DNA of 64,000 nucleotides from Sorex araneus. Its lineage: Eukaryota; Chordata; Mammalia; Eulipotyphla; Soricidae. Location: contig NC_073304.1 of the NCBI RefSeq assembly GCF_027595985.1, forward strand, positions 51,005,137-51,069,136, given 5' to 3'. Positions 1 through 12,091 of the stretch are shown here, piece by piece. Position 1 is the stretch's first letter. Each line of letters opens with the position of its first letter. Below the pieces are notes generated by a model. The model made no database searches and was not told where the DNA came from. It saw nothing but the letters and a program-made list of their open reading frames with translations. Made by a program: the position numbers and the translations under genes.

Positions 1-627
1 TTTCTGAATATGGGACTAGAAACATACCAGAGCTCGAATCTCTAATCTAATACAATTTAAGATCTTCTGTGGTACAAACTTTTCTACATAAGAACCACAA
101 CAGATGAAAGATAGAACTTAACTACCAAGAAGAAGACCAGAAACACTAAGAAATGCTGAATGTTGAGACCTGGGCACCTGCGTTCTGCAAAAGATTAGGA
201 GAGTTATATCGAATAACAGCAAATTATTTTGCCTTCACAACAAACTTAATACTGATTGAATAATTTGCAATATCACTCTGACAGAGAGAGGTAATACTCC
301 CTCTTTATTTTTTTTCCTGCATGCTTCTCACCCCACGGCTTTGTCAGTAATACTCCTTCTAAAGCAACAATTGGTGAGGAGAATGTAAAATTGGGAATAG
401 ATTTTCAATTTTAAGATAATTTTTTAATGCAGTTTCAGCTCTATATACAAGTGCCTTTCATGCTTGACCGATATTGCTTCATTCTCTCTGACTTGTTTGC
501 TTCTGAAAGTTTTTTTCTGAAAGTCCATTGAACTATCTGAAATATCTTTTTCCCTAACAATTTTCCATTTACATTAAGGTTTTTATCAGTTTAATATATT
601 ATGTGTCTAGAGTTATGTGTCAATGAG

Positions 628-630
<3 letters not shown>
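1..630. other. AT-rich DNA, nothing recognised
   Basis: No coherent open frame, RNA gene or repeat family is recognisable here. It ends at a GT microsatellite. Confidence 0.5.

Positions 631-668
<38 letters not shown>
631..668. repeat. (GT)n microsatellite
   Basis: About 19 uninterrupted GT units are followed by a CT-rich tract that leads into the tail side of the next SINE. Confidence 0.95.
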
Positions 669-671
<3 letters not shown>

Positions 672-712
672 AGCTTAGATTTCTTTCTCTCTCTCTTTCT
701 CTTCTTTTTATT

Positions 713-878
713 TTTTGGAGGGGGAGGGAACACTAGGTGGTGTCCAGGGCTAACTACCGGATTTGTGTTCAGGGATCTCTCCTGGAGGGCTTGAGGGACC
801 ATATGAGGTGCCGCACATCAAACCAAGGTCAGCCTCATGCAAGGCAAGTGCCCTACACGCTGTGCAATCTCTTTGAAC
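713..878 (-). mobile_element. SOR-type tRNA-derived SINE
   Basis: Antisense SINE. The reverse complement carries the degenerate tRNA-like head near 855-878, the conserved 'ccatatggtcc'-like core (here diverged) near 798-806, and a pyrimidine-rich A-tail equivalent at the left. Divergence from the young copy at 37066 suggests an older insertion. Confidence 0.75.
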
Positions 879-1316
879 CAATTCTGCTTATATTTCTCTT
901 TCCTGTGTTTTCAATCTTATTACTTTATATTTTCATAAAATTCCCTGATTAGTTAATTATTTAGTCTGTCCTGTTCATTCACTCTTTTTTTTATGGGAAT
1001 CTGGCATATTAGTGACATAGGTCAGTGCAAAAGCAATACACAATTGATCCAGATGAGATGGAATCATGGAAAGCTTTTACCTTTCATAGGAAAATATTCC
1101 ATTGTGCTGATAGATACTACAAAACCTAATGACTACTACATCATATTAAAGTCCGTTAGGTAAAAATCTATTTGTGTATACAAGGGCCAGTAACTGTATA
1201 TGCCAAACTTGAATTTTTCATCAATCGCCTCCCTTTTCTCTTTGATCAGGTTTGCCTTGCTAAAGAAGATGAGAAGATAGTACCTGGAAGTGAATCACAG
1301 CAAGGTTAATGCATTT

Positions 1317-1520
1317 AAAATGTTGGTCACTGGGGCTGGAGCAATAGCACAGTGGGTAGGGCGTTTGCCTTGCATGAGGCCAATCCAGGTTCGATTCCCA
1401 GCATCCCATATGGTCCCCTGAGCTACACCAGGGGTAATTCCTGAGTGCAGAGCCAGGAGTATCCCCTGTGCATCACCGGGTGTGACCCCCCAAAAAAAAA
1501 AAAAAGAAAATGTTGGTCAC
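1317..1520 (+). mobile_element. SOR SINE with 14-bp target-site duplication
   Basis: The element spans about 1331-1506. It has a tRNA-like head (A box tagcacagtggg, B box ggttcgattcc), a core ending in the conserved 'gggtgtgacc' and an A-rich tail. The 14-bp direct repeat aaaatgttggtcac lies at 1317-1330 and 1507-1520. That is an intact TSD of the kind left by L1-type target-primed reverse transcription. Confidence 0.95.
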
Positions 1521-2573
1521 CAAGTCACCAACAGATGAGAACAATAGAATCAAAAACTGGTGAAAACCAAATGAAAGGACAAGTGACTGACAGCCACATT
1601 TTACTATACTTCCATTAAAATACACTTAAATTTAGAACTCAATCACTTGCCCCATGGCCATAAAGTTTGCCAAGGCAATCTAAACAGCACTATTCTCTCT
1701 AAAGCAGAGGTTCCCAAACGTATTTGGTTTGGGAAAAAATAGCCACACCACAACTTCCTGGAAATTAACCTTGATGCAACAAATAGAAAGTGTTTCCAAT
1801 TACACCCAAGTTACTACTACCCCTGGATCTTTCTAGTACCTCTCCAAGGGGCATGTGTTTCTTTAGTCATTCTATAAATGTTAATGTGGGGGGGGGGGTA
1901 ATTTAAAGTAACATGCTGCTAAACTGAGTTTAGTTTTAGTTGCTGCAGTGTTTCTCAGAAATGTTTAATATTTATGCATGAAATCCAAGATCAAGAAAGT
2001 AAGGAAAGTTTTCAAGCTTCTATAACTAGCAATAATATACCTTGAAAAGTCAGGTACACCTGAAAACTATTATTTCTTAATAATCACCAATGTAACCTTT
2101 AGAGTTTTAGAACTCATAAACACGGACAATGGATCAAAGCTCCTGCCCAGTAGGAAATAAAAAAGAACTTCTAATTAAATAAGAGTAAGTCATATGTCTC
2201 AAACTTGTTACCTAGCACACCAGAAAAATCTTTTTATTGACATTTTTGGAATGCAGTTTGGCCATCTAAATTTATCACATAAAATATAAAAGACCTTGCA
2301 TTATGGAAAGTATAAACTATTTCAGTTTCCTCAGAGGAAGATAGATGGATGTAACAAACTGTATACTGGTGGCATTAATAAACAACAGCCCAGTGTATGT
2401 TGTGAATTAATCCCCCCCACCACACACACAGACTGGGTCAGTTAAAAAAATGTGTCAATGTGTCATGTTTATTCTGATTTCTTCGATTACTTTTTTTAAC
2501 TTTGAATAGACCTCCACCAAGAATTTGGTTTTGTTTTTGATACTAATGATTGATCACTCTCTCGCCACCCTCC
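1521..2573. other. AT-rich DNA, nothing recognised
   Basis: Contains a short G run near 1888-1897 and a short CA/C-rich tract near 2411-2430. No gene or repeat family was identified. Confidence 0.5.
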
Positions 2574-2576
2574 GCT

Positions 2577-2654
<78 letters not shown>
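2574..2654. repeat. (CT)n microsatellite
   Basis: About 80 bases of nearly perfect CT dinucleotides. The Leu/Ser-repeat open frame running through it is an artefact of the repeat. Confidence 0.95.
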
Positions 2655-2657
<3 letters not shown>

Positions 2658-3515
2658 AATGGTTATCAACGGGTTTATTGCTCACCCAGAGAGGCTTTCT
2701 AGGTAGAATGAAATTACTCCTTAAAGCTTCAAAATAATTTAAAAATTATAGTAAACTTGATTTTTACAGTGCTTCATAACTATTGTTGAGATGGTGAGGT
2801 CTCACATGTGCCTTAAATTCTGGTTAGTGATAAAGGAGTCTAAACCATATATGGGACAGAGAGAAAGAGTAAGATATAAAGCTTTGACGCTATGATGCTT
2901 AAATGACGAAAAATCGTTACTTATTGGGAGAAAATTACTAATATATCTTTGCTTTTATTTATTAATTCAAGATTTATATGGGGAACACACTTGTATGAAG
3001 AAATATTCTGAGTCCTGAGGATATAATGATTGGAAAATTGTTATAAAATATATGTATTTCATAGTATGAACAAAATTTTATGTGCAACTAGGTTCTCATT
3101 TAATGGGAAATTTTGTGTGATTAGTTTTAACCCAAGAAAAGTTTCCAACTGATAGACCTTTTTTAAAACCAAATATAACTAAAATAATAAACATAATTTA
3201 CTTTCTATATAGATGATAAAGAATATTTTCAAATAAAGTTACTAAGACTTTCCATCATCAATGTTTAATTAAAATCTTAATAATTGAGAAATTTTAATTA
3301 CCTACTTATTGAAAATGCCTTTTTGAAAAATTGTAATAGCTTCTAACTCACATAAAACTTCCATAAGTACATTGTTCTTTGCATTTTTCAACATAAGAAA
3401 TATTTTGCTAAACTAAACTTGCTTCCTTAAATTTGTAATTAGATCAGTATTTGATCATGTCAAGAATTTAGTATTATTTGTATGATGAATATTACAGATA
3501 TGAAGACTACATTTC
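2655..3515. other. AT-rich DNA with one shared repeat fragment
   Basis: Bases 2699-2727 recur at 3719-3747 with one mismatch, so a fragment of the same interspersed repeat as the next block sits just after the CT tract. The rest is AT-rich with nothing recognised. Confidence 0.45.
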
Positions 3516-3519
3516 GATG

Positions 3520-4460
3520 AGATCCATTCCGAGATGGTCGAGTCTGGCTCTGATGCATGGCAATGATTTTGGATTGTGGAAACAAGAGGCTGCCACAGGC
3601 TCTGTTTGAGCAAGTACTAGGCTGACCTCCTTCCCTCCAATCTACCCTGGTCTGTTCAGCCTTGCAAAAGTCCTAGGTTAACTTCAGCTATTGATCTCTT
3701 TTGAGATTAAATTACGGGTCTAGGTAGAATGAAATGACTCCTTAAAGTCACGAGTCTCCTCTGAAACAAGGCCAATAAATGAGCTTATATGGCTGAGCCA
3801 CTGGTGGTTTGATTTATGGACATGGCTCCTACGTACCTAAATTTTGGCAGTTTAATTTCTTAGGAATCTCGGTCCTGAGTTGTTGTAGTCTGGAGATGCT
3901 AGGAGTGAATTTGGGAGTATCAGGGAGTCTGAAGGCACTGCAGGTTCCAGCTGACTTGCCTGTGGCACCAAGGCCCCTTGGCTCCAGTGGCAATGGCAAA
4001 ATCAGCCCAGGAGTGACCTGACTGAAGCCAAGGATTCTACCATTTATGGTCAGAGCAATCTGTTTGGGCTGCAGCCACCAATTCAGCAGAGTCTGAGTGG
4101 GAAGCACAAATCTCCATGCTGGATCTCCAGACAGTTGGCTCTCAGGAAGGTTTTACTCCATATTTTGTGGGCAGTACGGGCTAGTCTGGGGAAGACATGG
4201 AGGCAGAGATACCCAGCGCAGCTGAGTCACAGGAGCTGCAGCACTTTGTTGGTGTGGCACAGCTCCTGGGCCCAGAGTGGGCACCCAGATGGCTGTGAAT
4301 TTCTGAATTTGTTCAACCACTCAAACCAGTTGTGCATGGTATGAAGAGGTTCTGTGTCATCCTGTTCCACAATTCAGAGTTCCAATAGCTGGCTCTGCTC
4401 TACCCATCCCAGCACCTGTGCTCGAGCCACCGCTGTCTTGGATCCACCCTCAAATGACAC
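3520..4460. repeat. GC-richer unclassified repeat-like block
   Basis: This stretch has clearly higher GC than either flank and sharp edges in composition. It contains no long open frame. The three overlapping frames of 69-92 codons at 3809-4344 lack any recognisable domain. Sharing of 29 bp with 2699-2727 supports an interspersed repeat, possibly an L1 UTR or an old LTR-element piece. I could not assign a family. Confidence 0.4.
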
Positions 4461-4464
4461 TATT

Positions 4465-5575
4465 TAATTTCTTGTGATTAGAAGACTGATGGCACAAGTT
4501 CTTTTCAGATTTAACCAGTATCTCCAATGGTGGCACTTTAATAATATAATTAAACTTTTAGAAGATTTTACAATAAAAAGTTTCTACAAAAAAAAATCAA
4601 ACTAGGAGTTTTACTGTTAATTATAATAACATTATTCCACATTTCCCTGAATAGAAAGTTTTCTAGATATCAACATATATGAAAATTATTAAGATTTATT
4701 TGGCTGAGGAGTATTTCTAATGATAGTTTTAAAAGTAATGTGTTATGTACCTACATTAATGGAAACATTTTCTTTTCAATGGAGAATATGTTTTATAAAT
4801 ATATGTCATTAGATGGAAGTGAACTTCATTTTGTTCTGATTACTATAATACAGTATCAGTATTTATATCTTTCCTGTTACTAGCTACTAAGGTTTGCTAT
4901 TTAAAGTCTTTAGTTTTATAAATAAGCCATATTCATGACTTAGATTCTAAATTATGTTTACATATGAGGAAAAATTATAGGCCCAAAGAGGTAACAGTGA
5001 ATCTACTACATTGCTAGGAAGAATGCATGCCTCACATGCATTCAACCTAAACTACGGAGAGCTAATTGCAGAGAATACCATATGCGGCGCCATCTGTATT
5101 GAAGAACAAAGAGCAAAGGCTTTGGTTAAGGTCTTGCATTTTTTCCCCTTTAATTCACCATTTCATCCCCTTCCCATTCTAAAGAATTAACTGAAAGCTG
5201 TCCCATTTTGAGGTAAACTAGAGGTAGGTTTATTGGTCCTTGAAGTGAAAATTTCTCCCATAGTTAATAATTAGACCAAAAACATTAGCAAAAGGGTATT
5301 CATTGAAAATGCAGACTAATAGATGGCAAAGAGGAAACTACACAATCTCGTGTCTTCTAAGGAAAGAAACTTACTTATGGTAAAAGTGTGAATGCATATA
5401 TTCCATCTCCCAGAAACTTAGTTCAGAAGCTTCCTTATTAATCCAGACTACTTTCTAGGATATTGGAGATGTTTGTTTTTATATATATCCTTTATGGCTT
5501 TTAACTTCACCAGTTATTTTTTTCCCTAGACAGATAGGCCTCCCCATCTAGTTCCCCATATGTTCATCAACATAT
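4465..5575. other. AT-rich DNA, nothing recognised
   Basis: Ordinary AT-rich sequence. A tRNA-SINE-like trace near 4988-5090 is too weak to call. Confidence 0.5.
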
Positions 5576-5577
5576 TA

Positions 5578-7020
5578 AAAAAAATATTGAATCACCATGA
5601 GAACAGCTTTTTACAAAGCTTTCAGGTTTAAGTCTCAGTCATGCAATGATCAAACACCTATCCCTTCACCAGTGCACATGTTCCACCATCAAGAACCCCA
5701 GTATTACCCCCCAATCTGCCCCCCGTGCATCAGATGATTTTCACTTTACTCTCTCTTTACTTTGATTATATTCAATGTTTGGAGAGAAAAACCACTATTA
5801 TTATATTGAATTCTCCCCCAACAATCAGACCTGCCGAAAAGGCATCATTTGATAATTTTTTTTCTATAGCTGGTAATTAAGAATATATGATTTTGGATTT
5901 CTGGTATTTTAGTAATTAAGTCCAGAGTGATTTCTGCCAGAAGCCACTGGGTTCTGAAATTGGTTTGTGTGCCTCTGGGATCATGACTGCTCAGGAGTAG
6001 AGGAGCCATTTGTGGGCTGCTGCTTGGGGTCTGGCTTGGGCAGGGAACAGCACCGGTACCACCCCCCTATCCCAAGATTTCCCATGCTCCCATCACAGCA
6101 AACTTGTACCTCCATCCAATAGGCTCTGAATGATGGCAATTAGTATGCTGCTGCTGCCAGAAGGAAAGGCCGAGGGACAAAAACATTTCCCCTCCTGGGG
6201 TGGCACGGAGCCATATCTTAGTTCACAGTGGGCATTTCTGAAATAAACCTCTGGGTTCTGAAATTGGTTTGTGTACCTCTGGGATCATGGCCATTCAGGA
6301 GCGGAGGAGCCGTTCATAGGTGACTGCTCCGGGACTCATCTGGGTGGGGAGCAGCACCGGTACCGCCCCCCATCCTGAGATTTCCTGCACGCTCCATCAC
6401 TGCAAACTCGTATCTCTGTCTAATGGGCTCTGAATGATTGTGGTTGCCATGTCTCTGCCATCAAAAGGAAAGGCCGAGGGACAAAAACCTTTCCCTTCCG
6501 GGCTGGCATGGAGACGTAGCTTAGTTCACAGTCTAGAGGAATTACTGCAAGAAGCTGCTGGTTTCTAAACTTGGTTTGTGTGCCTCTGGGGCTCTCTCTA
6601 TATAGTTTTGGGCATTATATTTTGCTTGGATATTCAACACCATCATTCAAGCCTGCCTTCTATGGGCAGGTGCTAGGTCATCTATTTTGCATTGTTCACT
6701 TTGTATATCAAGAAAGGTTGCATGGCTGCTTAAGCAGCCACGTTGTTCTGAAAAATAGTCCTGGTCCCCACATCCTAGAGTCATGATTGAGAAGCTTCGT
6801 GTCACCAAGATTCCATCTGGAAAAGGTGGGGAAACTGTACCTCCTCCATCTGGAGCACCCTGGTGTTATTGGTTAGGTTTGGGACCCGGAGCATTCTCCA
6901 GTGTTGTGTTGCCCTCTGGCCAGGATTCTTCACTACTAAGTGCGACAAGATGGTGCCAGGAATGGCCACATAAGTTTTTTGATCATACGATGTTCTAACA
7001 CCCATCATTTGGGAATTTTT
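5578..7020 (-). mobile_element. L1 LINE 3' end, antisense, with internal tandem duplication
   Basis: Bases 5583-5943 match, with many substitutions, the antisense L1 3' end at 29060-29470 (shared blocks include ggtttaagtctcagt and gtccagag). The segment 5944-6585 is an internal array: one unit of about 304 bp starts near 5944, a second near 6249, and a short third piece lies at 6552-6585. Up to 7020 the sequence stays repeat-like and GC-richer and is probably still L1 3' UTR. No ORF2 coding part is recognisable. Confidence 0.6.
5944..6585. repeat. Tandem duplication, period about 304 bp
   Basis: Two diverged full units and a partial third share landmarks: gggttctgaaattggtttgt at 5949 and 6253, aaaggccgagggacaaaaac in both, and gtttgtgtgcctctggg in all three. 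The units differ at many sites, so the duplication is old or was inherited with the L1 subfamily. Confidence 0.85.
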
Positions 7021-8450
7021 TTTTTTTAGTAACCTTTATTAGAGGGAAGGATTTCTATAGTAAGGTACCACATTTAATATTTTATATGCATATTTTCATT
7101 TATATATAGATTATTACTAGTCATTAAAAAATTTTATTTTAAAGTATCATATGATGTAATAAATACATTGTTTTCAATCCCTTGAGTTGATTTCAAGTGT
7201 CAGGCTCTTAAAGATGGTATTACAGATTATGACTGAATTTATTTATGTTTTTGATACTATTAAATTGCTCTTCCACAACTAAATTCCACCAATGTGTACT
7301 CTGCTCCAGGTCAGTTTTCTTAATTTAAGAGGAAAACAATTCTGAGATAGATTTCTTATATACAGATTATTGAGTTATACTCTTAGGAATAAATTCTAGT
7401 GAGTTCTTCTGACCTGGTCCTCCTTATTATAGATGAAGAATGCCATTAGATGTCTAACCACATGCCATGTACCTAAGGTTATTTATCTGTTAAATAAGCA
7501 ATTGGGACAACATTGTAGTTGGCTTACAAGCTTAAATATACAATAATCAATTGTCATACTCAAGGGTTCATCTAGTTTTTGTAGAAACCAGATTTGGGAA
7601 TTAAATAGAAAGTAATTGTGACTATCATTATTTATCATTTGAGGGTGACATACATCTCTATATTTCCTCAAGAAATTACTTTAAGTATATCATATTCAAT
7701 AGAAAATTTCAGGGATATCATTTGATTTATTCCGCTATAAATATTTCCCCATTGCATGGAAAAAGAATCCAATGTGAGTTTTCTGCCAAAGAGCAATTAT
7801 ATTTAAAAGCCTAGGGATGAGTAGTCTGTGAATTCAGAGGATCCATTGAGAGCCAGATTTCAGCCAAGATTCCATTTAATTGTGTCCCTCATGACACTTG
7901 ACCCTGAAAAGGGTAAGAAATAGGAGCATGATAATGCTTCAGGTATAACAATTATTTTACACCTAGGGAACAATGATATTTGCAGCATCTAGGAATTATC
8001 CATCCCTCACTATTCTGTTCAATGAGTAAGCTGCCATACATGTCTGAGAAATAATCACTGTATGAAATTTCATTGTAGATTCTAGTTTCTTCCTTCTTTG
8101 AAATAGACTCATTTTATTCATGAAAACTCTGAAGATGACATACATTCAGGGATTAGACAACATAGTGAGTCTTTTTATGGAGGAGACTTCCCACAGCCCT
8201 TAAAAAGACTTTTGAAATTCATAAATGGACAAATCTTTGTTTGGCTTCTGTCACTTGATACATCAATTATTGTGCCATACCAATTATTTTATGAACAAAT
8301 ATAATTTGAATACTATACTTTGAAATCTATTCAACATTCTATTTCTTCATGAAGTTCTCCAAACAATTTTTAGAATATTTTAGAATAGTTTGGCTTTAAT
8401 CGGTGTATAGAAGTAACATTTAAAAAAATATTTCAAGGTTAAAATTATAG
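7021..8450. other. AT-rich DNA, nothing recognised
   Basis: No repeat family or coding signal seen. The 62-codon frame at 7483-7671 has no recognisable features. Confidence 0.5.
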
Positions 8451-8454
8451 TCCT

Positions 8455-8690
8455 CCCTCCACTCCCCCCACCACTTCAGTGACACTCAAAAGGACTTGGA
8501 TCACTTTGAGCGATTCTTAGTTGAATACTGAGGCCTGAGGATCCTGTGTTGCTTGAAGATAGAAACTACCAAGCCACCTGGCTAGGCTTAGGGACCTCCA
8601 GGGCTGCGCCTACAAATGTTTGGGGAACCATGTGATGTCTAAGATCAAGCCCAGGTTGGGCAGATGCAAGCCTGGGCCCACCTTCCAACA
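8455..8690 (-). mobile_element. Degenerate tRNA-type SINE
   Basis: Antisense remnant. The reverse complement retains a head-like end near 8670-8690 and a diverged core with 'ggggaaccatgtgatg', comparable to 'ggggaccatatgggatg' in young copies. No TSD was found. Confidence 0.45.
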
Positions 8691-8864
8691 TTTTTTAATG
8701 TGTATTTTACAGTTTATGACTGTCTGCTTTTATATCTATCTTTCTATCATCTACACATTCATTGTCTATTCTGTGATGTTTTAGAAATGGTGCTACTTCT
8801 TTAAATTGCTTCGTAATGAGGAAATTAAGAAGAAAGCAATTGAGAAGACTTTGAATGTCCAGAG

Positions 8865-9060
8865 GTTCAGTGGTCAGTTACATGTTTTGCAAATATAGGT
8901 TCTGCATTTGATCCCTGAAAATATATGTGCCCCTAGTATCTGCATGATTGATCCATTTGGTCCATTTGACTGCTACTGGATATGGCCCTTGTACCTCTGA
9001 GTGGTGCTTGGGAACACAACCACCTCACTCCTGATGAAGAAAACCTTGATGGCATATATA
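8865..9060 (+). mobile_element. Degenerate tRNA-type SINE
   Basis: A diverged sense head with a weak B-box-like 'gcatttgatccctg' near 8906-8919 is followed by SINE-core-like sequence. Very old if real. Confidence 0.35.
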
Positions 9061-9747
9061 GTTAACCTTTCTAAATATTTTGAATTCTAAGGATTTAAAA
9101 TGCATTTTCCTTATATTCTAAATAATTTATCTGGATGTAGTTTTTCTTTTCATCTTTGGTGACTTTTAGAACTCATCTTTTCTTATCAATTTATGCCAGA
9201 GAGAACTTTCAATACTATCTTTCTTCATATTTAATTGCAGGAAATTATTTCAGTATAGTCTTAAACAGAATTGTTTCTAATTTTTGCCAGTAAGGATCAT
9301 TGATATTTTATATTTCCAGGAAATATACTCCATTGATAATTGCTACTTTCTTCTATTTCAACTTTGCAAAGAGGTATTATTTGGGGAAAATAATTTTTCA
9401 AATGCTTTTAAATCAAGGTTGCTATTTCTATTCATTTTGAATTGGCTTCCCCTCTCAGAGTTGGGGTCACATACAGTTTTGCTTAGAGTTTACTTCTGGC
9501 TCTGTATAATTATTTAAATACACACATGAATATGCAAAAATATGAGTTCCACATGTTTGTAATGCAAATTCAATGCATTTATGTTTTCATTCAGCATGTG
9601 AGAATTATTGTAGACTCAAATAATTTAGTGAATGATGCACTGTTTTCAGTATTCTGACACATTTATGAACTATAGATGTTAGGTTTTGGTGACTTTGTAG
9701 CATTTTAAATTAAAATTAAATAAAAGATTTATAGATTAATTGTTAAT
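9061..9747. other. AT-rich DNA, nothing recognised
   Basis: No repeat family or coding signal seen, including in the 77-codon frame at 9284-9517. Confidence 0.45.
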
Positions 9748-9945
9748 TTTGAGGGTAAGAGGTTCCCCTGCAGTGCTAAGGGAGAGCAATATGAGGTCCT
9801 GAGGATGCAGTGCTGCTTGGGTCTGTTGTTCCAGAGACTACCAGGATGGTGTTCAGTGGTGTCCAGGATCAAGTAGAGCAATGATGGAATGCTTCTATGG
9901 CTAATCCCTGCAATGATGCTGGATTTTGTACTAATTGTTCTAGGC
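9748..9945 (-). mobile_element. Degenerate SINE-like segment
   Basis: GC-richer than its surroundings. Phrases such as 'aggtcctgaggatgcagtgctgcttgg' echo the element at 8455-8690, which suggests the same old family. Assignment is weak. Confidence 0.3.
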
Positions 9946-10027
9946 CTTAACACTTAATTATAACATATTACTCTGTTATTTGTCAGTCTTTATAAAGACT
10001 GACAAGATTATAAATTAATCTTGTCTT

Positions 10028-10053
10028 TACACACATACACACACACACACATA
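10028..10053. repeat. (CA)n/(TA)n microsatellite
   Basis: A short CA run that continues into TA units. Confidence 0.85.
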
Positions 10054-11855
10054 TATATTCCTCACTGTCCAGAATATTTTCATTTTGACAATCACAAAGA
10101 ATACTCCTATGAATCTTACGTTAGCATTTATCAGAGTATGCAATTAAGTTCAGAAAACTTTAATGACTTGCTGAAAATCAAGACACTATTAGTTTGTGCC
10201 AGAACTAAATTCAAATTTCTACTCTTCCAATCAATCACTTGTTCAATTTACGTAGGTTAAACCATTTTAAGGGACTAATACTGAGAGTAGTCTGGTGATT
10301 TCTATTATTGTCTCTGCTATCTGCAAGCCCTCACTTATAATTTTGTCAGATACCTTAGTATATAGTTTACATAAATGCTTCTAGTCTACGGCTATTAATT
10401 ATATTTCTAATGTACAATACTATTTTGAAATATAAATAATTCATAATATAATGTTTAAAAGTGTCTTTATAGTAGTACAAAATATTTTGAATAATTTTCT
10501 GGTTTCCTAAGAAAAGTTTGGTTAAAGAAAATTCTGTTACATTCTATAAATAGTGGGAAAACAGTTTTATAAATTCTAAATTATACCTAGTTTAATATCA
10601 ACTAAATGTAGCATGGTAAAATACATTAAAGTGGTCACATTTTCTGCAGCTAACCCTCAAAATGTAATAAATTTCAGTATTATTTTATAAATCAAATGTG
10701 TATGAATAAAAGATGTATTTGTACTAATAGCAATTATCAGACATATTATCCAAAGAACTGACATTTTAGAAAAGCATATTTAATCTAAAAAAGATAAGGT
10801 AATTGAATATTATTTTCCACTGTAGTATAAAAATATACCATCTATCATGCTGGGTGATTTGCACTGAATTAACAATTTTAGTATTATTTATTCAATGTTT
10901 TCGTTTGGTCTATTTATTATAATTTATAGTATATGTTTTATAATTTACATGACTATGCAAATATCTATAAAATACTAACTCTGAAACAAGTCATGCAATG
11001 GAAAAATTTATATTGCCTCCTTTGAAGAAAATATTATTACATAAAAGTAAAAATTTGCATTATTTGCTCTTTAAATCATCCATAAGCTAATAAAATACAA
11101 TTCAATATGTAACTTAAAATAAATACCTATAGAAATGTCTTGCAAAAAATAAAACTTTTATTTTTAAGGTCCTCTCTTAAAAAATATTGCTGATAGACAA
11201 TATTTAGAGTTACATGACTTGTAGGCTATATATGTTTATGCATGTACATATTTTATATGATATATGTACATATAAATAAATATACTGTTAATAACTAATT
11301 ATAGACTATAAACTATTTATAGTAAATTCTTACTGTGAAACATACATATTTGTGCTTTATTTTGTATTCTATTTCTGGTGTATTTTTAGTTTTTTGGTAG
11401 TAGGCTTCCTCTGAATCTAATTTAGGTCATGTTAAATTTAATGAATTACCAGAAGTTCAGAGTACAGTTCACCAGGAAAATATCAGAATTCATCTGGAAG
11501 ACTAACATTATGCCATTATCATATATTATTTTTATTTATCTTGTGAGTGAAAATATGCTTTATTCACTTTTCGGACACAGAGAGTAAAAGGGTAAAGATC
11601 AACTCCTGGTGTTTCTAGCATTAAATAAACTGTAGTTGCATTAAAATAGTCTGAGGACTTTGAAAACAGGATTTATCTATATTACTGAAAATGGAAAATT
11701 AAAGGAAAGATATTTTTAATATGTTGCTTGATCACCTTACTGGCTAAAATGTAGATCAGCACTGCAAAAGAAAATAAATAGATGAAAATAGACAGAAAGA
11801 TAAATACAAACGAAGAAGGGAGTAAGAAGAAAAATAAATTATATTTTCCTGAGAT
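10054..11855. other. AT-rich DNA, nothing recognised
   Basis: Very AT-rich and without recognisable repeats or coding signal. Confidence 0.5.
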
Positions 11856-11856
11856 T

Positions 11857-12091
11857 GGACTGGAGCCATAGCACAGAAGGTAGGGCATTTGCCTTGTACG
11901 TGGCTGACCTGGGTTCGATTCTTCCATCCCTCTTGGAGATCCCGGTAAGCTACCGAGAGTATCCCGCCCATATGGCAGAGCCTGCCAAGCTACCCATGGT
12001 ATATTCGATATGCCAAAAATAGTAACAAGTCTCATGATGGAGAGATTACTGGCGCAAGCTCAAGCAAATTGATGAACAATGAGATGACAGT
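11857..12091 (+). mobile_element. Composite tRNA/RTE SINE, copy 1
   Basis: Three modules in order. About 75 bp is a tRNA-like head (B-box-like ggttcgattc). About 100 bp (roughly 11930-12030) matches the RTE leader at 23525-23622, including gccaaaaatagtaacaa. About 60 bp (12035-12090) matches the coding 3' end of the RTE, ending gatgacagt. The chimeric build implies Pol III transcription from the head and mobilisation by RTE reverse transcriptase; that mechanism is inferred. Confidence 0.85.
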
